Origin: Uranotaenia lowii
Taxonomy: Eukaryota; Arthropoda; Insecta; Diptera; Culicidae
Assembly: GCF_029784155.1 (NCBI RefSeq)
Contig: NC_073693.1
Coordinates: 114,080,683 to 114,144,682 of the forward strand
Direction of reading: 5' to 3'
DNA: 64,000 bases
Shown: positions 46,668 through 57,442 of the stretch, one piece after another
Numbering within the stretch: position 1 is the stretch's first letter
Layout of the letters: each line of letters begins with the position of its first letter
Made by a program: the position numbers and the translations under genes
The notes under the pieces: model-generated
What the model was told of the DNA's origin: nothing
Database searches by the model: none
The model's input: the letters and a program-made list of their open reading frames with translations, nothing else

Positions 46668-48355
46668 CGTTGGGAAAGGGATATTCCACGATCGGGGAAT
46701 ACCCACGGGTAGAGTGGCTCTCGACGCCGGGTGAGCCATTTGAGTCGGAGTAGGATGACGTCTTCGTCGGGAATCATCCGAGTCGTTACGTTAAGTCCCG
46801 CGCATGTGCCGTGACAGGCGCGAATCTAGGGTAAGCTGCTCTCGATCCGGCACACGATGGGCCAGGTGGCGAACCTCGAATCCTGGAGATAAGAGGTCGG
46901 GCTTCGAGTCGTTAGAGGAGAAGTCAGGCCTAGAACCTCCAGACGGAGAGGTTTGTGTGGTAAACCCCGAGTCTTTATGATAAGTGGTCGGGTTTCGAGT
47001 CGTAAGAGGAGGGATCAGGCCCTAAATCAACAAAAGGAGGGGTACTAGTGGTCACCTTGAGTCAATACGAGGAGACATCAGATTTCAAGTCGTTAGAGGA
47101 TAGATCGGGTCTTGAATCGCGCAGAGGAGAGGTAAACCTCAAGTAGATGCGAGGAGGGGTCGGATCTCGAGTCTTTAGAGGAGAGATCAGGCCTCAAGTC
47201 GCGAATAGGAGAGGTTTGTGTGGGAATCTCGAGTCATTGCGAGGAGATGTCGGTTCTCAAGTCGTTAGAGGAGAGTTATAGGCGGGCAAAAAGTCTAGGG
47301 TTGTCAGCCAAAAGACAGGAGGAAGACCGGACCATGGTCGGAGTAGAATGCACTTTCGATGGGGGGAGGGGCATTCGAATAGTGTGCGTCCGAACTTAGC
47401 AGTAAGGCATACAAAGATAAGACTTTACCTTCTTTTTTATTAGATGATCACCCAGGTGGTAAATCCTTTTTACGGATTGCATTCCAAGGCACGGCGAGCC
47501 ACCGCGTCCCCCCAGTTTGCTACTCTGGGTCCATGGGTGCAATTGGACGACTCATGATACTATGTACCCCTACGCCATAAAATCCACCTGGGGCCTCTGG
47601 CCATAATTCCCATCCGGACCTGCAACGAAGGCTGTACACAGGGATGGGAGACCATACTCGCGCAATGCGCTCCACGGCAAATACTCGTTTAATACGTCCT
47701 ACACCAGCAATTATCGTCCACTCTTTGTCACGATTCACGACTTACGGGTTGGCAGTCCGTTGGCCGCTACTCGTGACTCGAGTCCCACACATTCGGTCTC
47801 TTGTCACAATTTGAGCCGTCTTGACCCGTCTATCCTCGTGACTCGAGACCCTCTAACACTCCTCCTCTTGACACGATTCGAGAGTGCACTCATTCCCCTC
47901 TCCTCGTGTCTTGGGAGCCCTCAATCATAACGTCTCTTGACCCAATTCGAGACGAGAATAACTCGCCTCTCCTCGGGTCTGGAGATAACCACACATCCTT
48001 TTTCTCCATCTCGACTCTTCGAGACTCAACCTGAGGCCCATCCACTGGGCGCCACATGTTACGGCACAAGGCCCCTCTGTCTGTCGTGAGTCAATCGTAT
48101 CCGCGAATCGGGGCCAGGAACCTCCCCGAAAGGCAGATCGATCGAAATTCGCCAAACATTTGGTCGTCCCGAAAACCGGGTTCGCGACTACCCGATACAC
48201 GTTACGACCCCTCCCTCTTGCAACTGAGCACTGGTACCAGGGTGCCCAGTCGCACCACGTTTTTTGCCACACTCGGCACGCAGCCCGTCGGTAGCTGACT
48301 GTACCAAGTGTGACGTGTAGTTCTCTTGGCCGTACATCTACAGGTGGTCAATTCT
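46668..48355. repeat. LINE-linked block, direct copy 1
   Basis: 46668-46855 and 47320-48355 match 50640-51720 in order: ACCCACGGGTAGAG or ACCCATGGGTAGAG, GCCGGGTGAGCC or GCCGGGCGAACC, GCTGCTCTCGATC, TCTAGGGTTG-CAGCCAAA, GATCACCCAGGTGGTAAATC, CCATGGGTGCAATTGG, then GTTACGGCACAAGGCCCCTC and TTCTCTTGGCCGTACATCTA. A minisatellite (46860-47290) sits inside this copy only. Confidence 0.8.
46860..47290. repeat. Minisatellite of GAGTCGTTAGAGGAGAG-type units
   Basis: Tandem diverged units with words GTCGTTAGAGGAGAG, ATCAGGCC, GGAGAGGTTTGTGTGG and CTCGAGTC-TGCGAGGAG recur about every 100-120 bp. Reversed forms of the same words (CTCCTCGTGTC, GACCCAATTCGAGACG) appear at about 47760-48000 and 51270-51360, and forward forms at 51730-51910, so the array has been copied and inverted. 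Confidence 0.75.
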
Positions 48356-48789
48356 GTAGACACGTTTCCACTCTGCACCACGGGGAGGTGGAACTACGTC
48401 GCAGAGCAAGACTTTACCTTCTGTGTATGCCGAGCTGTATGGTACGTCGCGAACGTTGTGTAGAATACCTCCTCCGCCGTGGAGTAAATATTTAAGTAGA
48501 ACGCGCTCTCTACGGATGCTGCTGGAATAAGACTTGACCTTCTTCGCAGTCGAACTCGCAAGGGGGAGAATATTTACGCCGCGATATACTCTCGGGTAGG
48601 GTAGCCAAGATCTCGAATCGCTAGAGGAGAGGTCTTTGGTCTCTTGCAGTGCAAACCAAGCGAGCACGAGTAAAAGCCGGACCGAGAGTCTTCAGAGGAG
48701 AGGTCCTTAGTCTTGCATCGGAACAAGAGGCAGGGTATACATGCTGGAGTTTTGACGTTAAATTTAGTTAGCCGATGAGCGCTTAAGCG

Positions 48790-49005
48790 CGGACATGGTC
48801 TCCCATCACGAGTACAGCCTGGTCCGGATGGGAATTTGGACCAGAGGCCCTAGATGGACTTTATGGCGTAGGGGTACTTAGTATCATGAGTCGTCCAATT
48901 GCAACCATGGACCCAGAGTAGCATACTGGGGGGACTCGGTCGCCGTGCCTTGGAATGCAATCCCTAAAAAGGATTTACCACCTGGGTGATCAACTGATAA
49001 AAAAA
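48790..49005. repeat. LINE-linked block, inverted partial copy 1
   Basis: Reverse complement of about 47445-47660: GGTCCGGATGGGAATT, TTTATGGCGTAGGGGTAC, ATCATGAGTCGTCCAATTGC, ATGGACCCAGAGTAGCA, GGATTTACCACCTGGGTGATC. Confidence 0.8.
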
Positions 49006-49280
49006 CATCATGGATACTAGCTTGCGCTTGCGATGCTGCGAAGACGAGAAGGGCCAAGTGTAAAAATACTAGGCCACCCGTCTACTGGTGAACAGAGGAA
49101 ATCGCGGGTCTGCGTGCCGATTGCCATAGGGTAAGGCACAGAATGTTGGGAATGTTGACAAGAAGGGAGAGAGGAGCTTAGGCCACTCTTTACAAGCACG
49201 AGATCGGCCCTTCGCAGGGCCATCAACGCAAACTACTATGCCACGACGCCAATAACTGGTGCGATATCTATTGGATAGTC

Positions 49281-50570
49281 ATGGCCAAAACTAAAAGTGA
49301 AGGTGCGCCACCTGAAACGTGCCCAGACAAATTGAGAGTCATCATCAACGAGCTGTTCCCACAGTGCGATGTTACCTGGCCAACAGTCCGATCGATCTGT
49401 CAACTGGACACAGAGGGTAAGGTACTGGAGAAGGTGATTCAGCACCGACTTCAGAAGTATACTGAAAGTTAGGGTGGACTCTCGGAGGAACAGTTTGGTT
49501 TCCGTAGAGAACGCAGCACCGTAGATGCCATCCGCTCTGTCATTGAGGCAGCGGACAGAGCCAGGCCAACGAAGAGGAGAGGGCTCCGCTTTTGCGCGGT
49601 GGTCAGTTGGACAGCGATTGCGTCGTCGCTCATCCAAATGAGGGTCCCGGCATATCTGTATAGGCTTGTGAAAAGTTACTTCCACAATCGCCAACTACAG
49701 TATATGACCGGTGATGGCATACGGACACAATAGATTTCGGTGGGTGCGATATAGAGGTCAATACTTGGTCCGGTCATGTGGAACATCATGTACGACGAGC
49801 TCCTACGAACGAGCCTCCCATCGGTAGCTGAACTCGTAGGATTCGCGGATGATGTAGTCCTCTTGGAAGGTTCCTCGACTGAGGAGGTACAACTACTTGC
49901 CACAGTTGAAAGCTGGGTGCACTCCAAGTACCTGCGTCTAGCTACCACAAAACCGAGATGGTGCTAATCACCAACCTTATCTCACCCCAAACAGGTACCA
50001 TTGCAGTTGGACTGTGTGATATCGTATCCAAAGGCGCAATTAAGTACCTAAGGGTGATGATCGACGACAGACTCAGCTTCACGAGCCATGTCGGCTACGT
50101 GTGTAAGAGAGAGTGGCAATGGCCACGGCCGCACTCCCACAGATAATGTTGAACACCTCGGCAATTCTCAGTAACAAGAGGAGGATACTGTCAAGCGTGA
50201 CCACGTCAATCTTGCGGTACGGAGCGCGACTTAGAGGACGGTTCAGTGGCTGATGAACCTGCGAGTTATCAGCGGACAACGGATCATCTCGTCCGAAGCC
50301 GCCTACGAGGATGTCTATTTGTACGGCAATAAAGACACGCCAAACGTACGAGATCTCACCATTGAGCAATCGATGTAAAACCAGCAGCTGTGGAAGAGCT
50401 CAGTAAAAGGAAGGTGAACCCATCGTCTGATCCTGGACATCGGGAGCTGGATTGGTAGAAGACACGGTGAAGTGGACTTCTATATGATTATGACTTCTAT
50501 TCTGATTATGACGCAATTCTTGACTTGTGCACGGACTTCAACACTTGCCATGCGGTCAGCGACGAATTCA
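49281..50570 (+). pseudogene. R1-clade-like LINE reverse transcriptase, decayed
   Basis: Frame-shifting translation gives blocks typical of R1-like non-LTR elements: PPETCPDKLR then ELFPQ (49310-49365), KVLEKVIQHRLQKY (49425-49460), GLSEEQFGFRRERSTVDAI (49477-49533), GPVMWNIMYDELL, then VGFADDVVLL, which holds the RT motif C aspartates (about 49840-49865). Then follow LRVMIDDRLSFTSHV (50050-50090) and HRLILDIGSWIGRRHGEVDFY (50420-50483). Stops interrupt it (for example at about 49470 and 49730). Large internal deletions have removed the fingers region and the motif A aspartate (the text runs from FCAVVSW directly into TAIASSL). It cannot encode an active enzyme. Upstream ORF1 and endonuclease were not found. 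Confidence 0.8.
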
Positions 50571-50639
50571 GCCGGATCATGACTGCCTTGCAGAGGAGCT
50601 GGAGTCAACGGCAGTCCGCAAACGGTTTAGGATGACTCC

Positions 50640-51720
50640 ATCGCCGGGGAGCATCTGAGTAGTGTGCGTCCGATCCCCCACCGCTGGAGAGCATCCGAGT
50701 ATTGCGGGGATAAGACAATACCTTCCTCGTAGCGGACCTCGTAGGAAGGGAGTAAACCACTGTTTTAGGACACCCATGGGTAGAGAGGTTCTTGATGCCG
50801 GGCGAACCTCTCGAGTCGGTGTTGGATGTCGTCACTGTCGGGAAACATCCGAGTCGTAGCGTTCAAAATCCCAAATGTGTGCCATGATAGGCGCGAGTCC
50901 AGGACAAGCTGCTCTCGATCTGGCACACGACGGGCAGAAAAAGTCGCGGGCCAAAAATTCTAGGGTTGCCAGCCAAAGGGATACAAGAAGACCCCATGGT
51001 TTCTTTTTTTTTATTAGTTGATCACCCAGGTGGTAAATCCATTTTACGGATTGCATTCCAAGGCACGGCAAGCCACCGCGTCCCCCCAGTTTGCTATTCT
51101 GGGTCCATGGGTGCAATTGGACGACTCATGATACTATGTACCCCTAGGCCATAAAATCCACCTGGGGCCTCTGGCCATAATTCCCATGCGGACCTGCAAC
51201 GAAGGCTATACCCGACATGGGAGACCATACTCGCGCAATGCGCTCCACAGCAAATACTCGTTTTACACCTCTCCTCGTGTCTCGAGAGCCCTCGTTCAAA
51301 AACGTCTCTTGACCCAATTCGTGACGACAACAACTCGCCTCTCCTCGGGTCTGGAGATAACCACTTATCCTACTATTTCTCCGTCTCGACTCTTTGAGAC
51401 TCAACCTGAGGCCTATCCACTGGGCGCCACATGTTACGGCACAAGGCCCCTCTGTCTGTCGTGAGTCAATCGTATCGGCGAGTCGGGGCCAGGAACCTCC
51501 CCAAAAGGCAGATCGATCGAAAACCGCTCAAACATTTGGTCGTCCAGCATATCGGGGTCGCGACTACCCGATACACGTTCCGACCCTCCCTCTTGCAACT
51601 GAGCACTGGTACCAAGGTGCCCAGTCACACTACGTTTTGTCACACTCGGCACACAGCCCGTCGGTAGCTGACTATACCAAGTGTAACGTGTAGTTCTCTT
51701 GGCCGTACATCTACAGGTGA
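50640..51720. repeat. LINE-linked block, direct copy 2
   Basis: Second direct copy of the block at 46668-48355, here directly downstream of the R1-like fragment. It lacks the 46860-47290 minisatellite and a piece around 47700-47880. Its position suggests that it is the LINE 3' region followed by the 5' part of another copy. Confidence 0.8.
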
Positions 51721-52029
51721 CAAGTCAAGACAAGAATTCGGGCCCTGAGTCGTGCAGAGGAGAGGTATGTGTACGTCAACCTCGAGTCGATGCGAGGAGA
51801 TCAGGCCTTGAGTCACGAAGAGAAGAGCTTTATGTGAGAATCTCGAGTCACTGCGAGGGGATGTCGGTTCTCAAGACGTTAGAGAAGAGTTCGGACTTCG
51901 AGTCGCAAGGATGCAAGGTTTTGCTGAAAGTGGAATATTGCCATGGAGCGCACTAGCGTGAATAGACCTTCCACTATTCAAGAATAGTGTGATAAACTGT
52001 TCCAAGTGGAAATTAGGTCTGCGGCCCCA

Positions 52030-52180
52030 GGTGAAGTTTAGGGAGTAGGAGGTATACACGGAGTCTATCATGAGTCTTTCCATTGTACCCATGGACCCAG
52101 AGTAGCAAACTGGGGGGAAGCGGTGGCTTGCCCTGCCTTGGAATACAATCCTCAAACCGGGATTTACCACCTGTGGTTAC
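52030..52180. repeat. LINE-linked block, inverted partial copy 2
   Basis: Diverged reverse complement of the same block: ATCATGAGTCTTTCCATTG, ATGGACCCAGAGTAGCAAAC, then GCCTTGGAATACAATCC and GGGATTTACCACCTG. Confidence 0.75.
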
Positions 52181-52194
52181 CAACTACAAAAAGC

Positions 52195-52760
52195 CGCCCT
52201 ACGCTTGGAGCGCCAATTGACTGGAACTACGAGCACAGAATAATACTACGAGTGCCTCTGCTACGATCTTCGGCTGTTCTACGCATGGGTGGTTATTGGA
52301 TAGCACTGTTAGTGCTGTTGATTCGGCATTCCAATCTGGAGCGCCGATTGGGTGGCCCCACTAGTGCCTCTGCTTCGGTTTTTCAACCGCCCTATGTCTG
52401 GAGCGCCAATTGGATAGCACCACAAGTGCCTCTGCTATGATCTTCGACCTTCCTATGCCTAGGGCGCTAGTGCTATTCAATCGACGCTTCGACTGCCTTC
52501 CGAACTAGCACGCTGATTGGGTGGCACCACAAGTGTTTCTGCCTTGGTTTTCAGCAAACTACGCTTTGGGCGTCAATTGAAAAGCACTGCTGATACCTTT
52601 ACCTCGGATATTAAGCCGTCTTACGCCTGGGGTGCCGATTGGATGGCACTGCTGGTGCCATTGATTCGGTTTTCAGCCGTTCTATGCCTAGAGCGCCGAT
52701 TTGGTGGCACTACTGGTGCTCCCGTCGCCTTTCGTACCCTTCTTCTAGTTGTGCTGCATG
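52195..52760. repeat. About 60-bp tandem repeat
   Basis: Eight or nine diverged units with GGAGCGCCGATTGGGTGGCA, CTAGTGCCTCTGCTTCGG and TTTCAGCCGCCCTATGCC. Phase markers lie near 52341, 52403, 52513, 52571, 52634 and 52692. Frames of 65-105 codons arise by translation of the array and are not called genes. Confidence 0.85.
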
Positions 52761-52930
52761 GAGACTACTAGAGGGCTGCTTACAGATCTTGGAAGCCCTT
52801 CTTTCGAAGCGCCGAGTAGGTAGCACTGTGGGTAGCTTTTGACGCTCTTCGCCTGTGGCGCCTCCTGGAGACTAACAGGGGGCTGCTGTTTCTAGTTTCC
52901 GGCGGCTTGGTTAACGTATCGGTTTAAAAA

Positions 52931-55900
52931 GTGATGAGATGGAGAGATTAGGGAACCAGCCTCCGAAGAGGAACCCTAAAGAAACCTAAGCGAATAAATT
53001 ATTTGCCCAATCATAGTTCCACGTAGCACTTCTTGGAAGTTCCTGCCTAACAAACCTCATCTCCCTCTGCGGAACTGGGCCATTCTGACTTTCAGTGGTT
53101 TCACTCAAAACTTCTGTGACGATTTTCTGTGATGCTTTATTCAAAATTCAGGTCAAACGAGGGAAATTTCAGCGGGATGCAGTAGTGGAAAAGAAGATAT
53201 TGAGCTCTTCAAGGTAATACGTTCATTCGAATTTAGGAAATTTTACTTTTTTCGGTACCGAGGTGTAAAATTTCTTGCCGAACGGTTTGCCTGGACCATG
53301 CTTGTCGGGTTCCTGCTGGGTTCGAAAATGTCGTTCGTGCTTCCCGCTATGGGTTAAACGTACCTGCTGCCTTGGGCAATGTTGGTTCACCTTGCAACAT
53401 CAGTTCCGGAACGCAACCGGTAAATTTCACTTTTCCCCACGGCACTTGTGGCCAGTTTCAGGGCACACCACTTTTTTAGCAACCTTTGACGCCAACATTT
53501 TGGAAACAAAATGTAGTTTGTTTTCAGCGCAAACAGTTTGACCAATGTGGTACAAAGAAGGTGATGAACAATCAAGCAAACTATTACAGAACTCGTTATT
53601 TAAAAAGTAAAAAGGTAAACAAAGCCTACGTCACTTACCAGGATGTTTAATTATCCTAGGCTAGAATCGTAAACAGCAGTTCGCAATGATTTTTTCTCTA
53701 GTTTTCGCTGTTGGTTGTTTGTTTGAAAATGCAACTGACCTCACGAATTGTCATGGTTACAATGTAAACAAAAAAAAACATTTAATAACACTTAGCACAG
53801 GATTTCCATCGCCACCTGAGATATGTATACAGATTGTAGTTTGACGTCTTTGTTGCACGCTTTGTCTATTTTCCTTGTTTTTGGGTGCGTTTTACAAGAA
53901 ATTGCACGCTTGGTACATTTTAACCAATTCTGGTTATATTTTAATGATATGCTAATTTAGGTAAAAATGAGGATTAGTTTTATATGTTTATATTGCCAAA
54001 TGCTCGTATCGTATTCGTTCTTAGGACTTGTAATGTAAATTTAACTGAAATGCAACATAGTGTTTAAGTTATACCTGCTCGTGATCAACGATATCAATTT
54101 TTTAAATGTACTAAAACAATAAGGAAATGGACCAGTCCCCAAATCTTCCCTCTAAATCATAGCAACAACAACTTAGTGTTCTTTTACAAAAATCTAAGAA
54201 TGTTTGTTTTTTTTTTAAATATTTCTATGCATATGGTAACCCTAAGATTCGCTTCCGTTGCATCGTGTGTCCTTGCTCATCATCATCATCATCATTCGGC
54301 CGTACCAAAAACATGCATAAATAAAGCTGTTCAAACTTTACAAACATGTCAGGGCCTGGCAGAAGGCAGTAGCTATGACATAACTTTTCCACTTTAGAGC
54401 TTCCCGGTGCGGCCGGTTTACTTTTTGCGATGCCTGAAAGTAGGTGAATGTTTGCTCCATTTACAGCAAAACGGCGACACACCTGGCTGATGTGGGGTGA
54501 AAGGTGTTGAATAAGTGTATGCGTGGGAGGGGTGAAGATAAATAAAGTAGTCGAACACTTTTTGTGTGGTATAAGAAGATATGTAGAAATGCTAGAATGA
54601 GAGAAAACAACATATTTTTTGTAGAAGTTTGTTGAGTAGAAGTTATAATAGATACTTTATAATAAAAATACAGGTATTCAACTAATCATCAATTGTAAAT
54701 ACACACTAGAATATAAGCTCATATTAAAGGATTGAATGTTCTGCACAGATCAACAAAAATAATGTATGTAAATACACACTGTAAATAAAGTATTAAGAGA
54801 ATTGATATATTATGTAGAAGATATAACTATTGTTACAAAATATTACAGTCTATCATCTGTTATCAAATATTTTAATCTGCTGTTAACTAAAGTTTGTTAA
54901 ATATTGATGAAAGAAACCTGCCTTGAAACATTTGAAAAGTATTTTTCACTAGCTTTTAGTGGATCTGTGCTGAATATTAAAGAAAATTTATTGATAATAG
55001 CCCCCAAAAATCCAATTTCAAACTTCCCGTAACTCAATCAGTAGTTAGTAAGTAGATCAAACTTGGAAAAGCTTCAAAGCAACAATACAAAACCGAACAG
55101 AATATTAATTCGTTTTCATTATCACTCTCTTTCATTGAACGTACCATCGACGATGAACAAACATTCCCAAAACTCTGAATAATCTGAAGGTCCGGAAACC
55201 TACAAGAAAAAGGTTCGGAAATCTGCTCAATAAGGTACCGTGGATCAATTTTTAAGCATACTGCCGAAAGTAGAAAGTTTCCGTTTGTATACTGCCAAGA
55301 TGAGAATCGCTTCAATCAGGGATATGCCGTGGATGTAGGATAAACACATATAGAGCTTTTTTTTGGGAGATATGTAGAAAGCATATCAATCTTGGCTGTT
55401 ACGAACAAAATGGAAACAATTGTGCTAGCAATCGTAAACTTTGTAGTTAAGCAAGTCGATTGATGAAGTCTAAAGTAGCTCTCCCTGTAGTTAACCTGAT
55501 CCTCTAAAGATATACAAAGTAGATAAAAATTATACACTGGTCTGAATATTAAATCGAATAATGCCTATTCTACTGATAACATCTTAAACTGATTTCCCTA
55601 ATAGAAAAAAAATCAACATTGAAAATATGTAACAAAAATCGATGATTTCTTCCACCCAGTACACGCAATAGCCCATTGGCAGATGAAAGGTCGTCTTCTT
55701 TTTTCACACTTTAACCGGGAAAATTCAACACCAATTTCGCGAAAAGCAACTACAATGAAGCAAAACAAGCATAAAAAAACTCCAGAACCTTACAACATTC
55801 TCAAATTAACTTCATTCCCTTGCTCGCGTCTTCCAATGTTTGCGCCAAACATTTTCTCGCTACTTACACTTTAATACTGATTTGTCACCGTGACGCGTAA

Positions 55901-56849
55901 GAGTAAAAAAATATCGCCAACAACCGAGCAATGTTATCCTAATACTCTCACCCTTTGAGATTTTTCCGCGGGAAAACGCGGAAAGCCAAGTTTGCATAGC
56001 AATAAAGCGCGAAGAAAACTAAAGCGGAAACACACAAAAAACGTACGTATTTTTTCTATCCATTCAAAATTTCAATAAACATTTAATCTGGTCTTGAAAA
56101 ATGCACCCTCTTAAATTCTTCTATTAGTCAGTTTCAACTTTTTCTTTCCACTGATAAGCCTTCTACGCACTTTACTTTTTCAAAGACGCCCTATCACACT
56201 TGAACACAGAGAAAAAAAACTTTAAAAACCCAGGATATGAATGAAAGAAAAGCATGAGGCAGTAGTAATCCCTTGAATGGTGCTTTAACGTCTCTTTATT
56301 CCCCTGCTGATGAAAACGAATGCGACGAAACAAAATCCTTGGAAGCTGGACCAAGACAAAAATGCTTGAAAGTAGGGGTTGGAAAGTTTTTTTGCTGCTT
56401 CGCAATGATGACAAATGAGCAATTTTTTTTCCGAAAAAGAAAAAAAAAGAAATTGAAGTTAATCATTATGATTCGAAGCATTGTGATCCAAAATTATTCT
56501 TTCAACTTTTGCAAAATTTTAAATTATTAAATGTAAAATTAAATAGGATATTGCTTTGTTTTTAAATATACTTGCTGACTTCTTTATCCTTTCTCTCAAT
56601 GTTTTACAGGAAGACGAGAAATGGTTTTTGACCATACTATGAACTTATGCAGGCACTGGAACGTATTTGGTTTAATTTTTCAAAACATTTTACAAAATCG
56701 TTCCGTATTTTAAAAAGGTTCATATGATCTTTATCTGCGAAAATATTTGAAAATTCACTCAAGGAAAATGGGGACTAATAAGTGTTATAAATTTTCAAGT
56801 ATCGGAATTGGGGTAGGCGTTATTAAAAAAAAACGGGAAAATTGTGCCT
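52931..56849. other. AT-rich non-coding DNA, no gene recognised
   Basis: A less AT-rich part at 53130-53560 is open on both strands (88 and 62 codons) without a recognisable domain. A (CAT)6-like run lies at about 54278-54296. The rest is AT-rich with short frames. If the exon at 44020 belongs to a large gene, this may be intron. Confidence 0.4.
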
Positions 56850-57225
56850 AAAACTTAAGAAAAAGCCCAGATTTCGTTTAAAAATGTTCGGGTTTTATCC
56901 GGATTTATTTTCTTCATTTGTAGTATCAAACAAAAAACTTTTATTAAGTCATTATAACTTTTGATTTTTGCATCCAAAAAACGTATTATTTTGAGCATGT
57001 TTTATATGAATAATAATGAACGATTTTTGGAAGCCTAAAATAAGATTAAAAATGGGATGATAAATTTAGATGGTTGTTTGATGATTTTGTTGAAGAATTC
57101 TGTGTTATTGCTCAAATGGATTAACAATTGAAAATTTTAATCAATTGCCCAGATATTGCAAGGTTTTAAACTAAAATCGCCAGGATATTCCCGGTCTGGA
57201 AACGTCAGGGAAAAATTCTGCCAAC
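56850..57225 (-). repeat. CCGGGCAA-rich dispersed repeat, copy 4
   Basis: Reverse orientation. GCCCAGATTTCGTTTAAAAA, then TTATCCGGATTTA, TTATAACTTTTGA-TTTTGCATCC, GAGCATGTT and TTTTTGGAAGCCTA follow the family order; it ends CCCGGTCTGGAAACG. Confidence 0.65.
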
Positions 57226-57442
57226 CTTAAATAATTTATACGAATGTAAACTTTGTCATCTCAATATTCCTCAATCATTAAAAAAAAACTGACGGTTTTT
57301 ATTCTGTACTGTTTCTACAGTACTTGAGCTTATCCTAATATGGCTTAAAAAACTAAATAGTGAAAACAATAATAAATGAAAAAAACACTCTCTGGAGCCA
57401 CTTCCATCATTGCGCACATTTAAACGATACCTTTAAAAAGAA

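Larger units (their letters stand above)
46590..52930. other. GC-rich island of rearranged LINE debris and minisatellites
   Basis: Composition switches sharply from AT-rich to roughly balanced at about 46590 and back at about 52930. Inside are a decayed R1-like LINE, two direct copies of a LINE-linked block, two shorter inverted copies and two tandem arrays, listed separately. No intact gene. The order suggests tandem LINE copies later broken by deletion and inversion. Confidence 0.7.

Noticed and set aside
52517..52771. 84-codon plus-strand frame
   Set aside because: Lies entirely in the 60-bp tandem array.
46590..52930. Possible rDNA
   Set aside because: The GC-rich island and R1-like LINE suggested ribosomal DNA, but no recognisable 18S, 5.8S or 28S sequence is present.
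56605..56660. Possible splice acceptor TTTTACAG followed by GAAGACGAG
   Set aside because: All frames after it close within a few dozen codons and show no continuation of the upstream exon.
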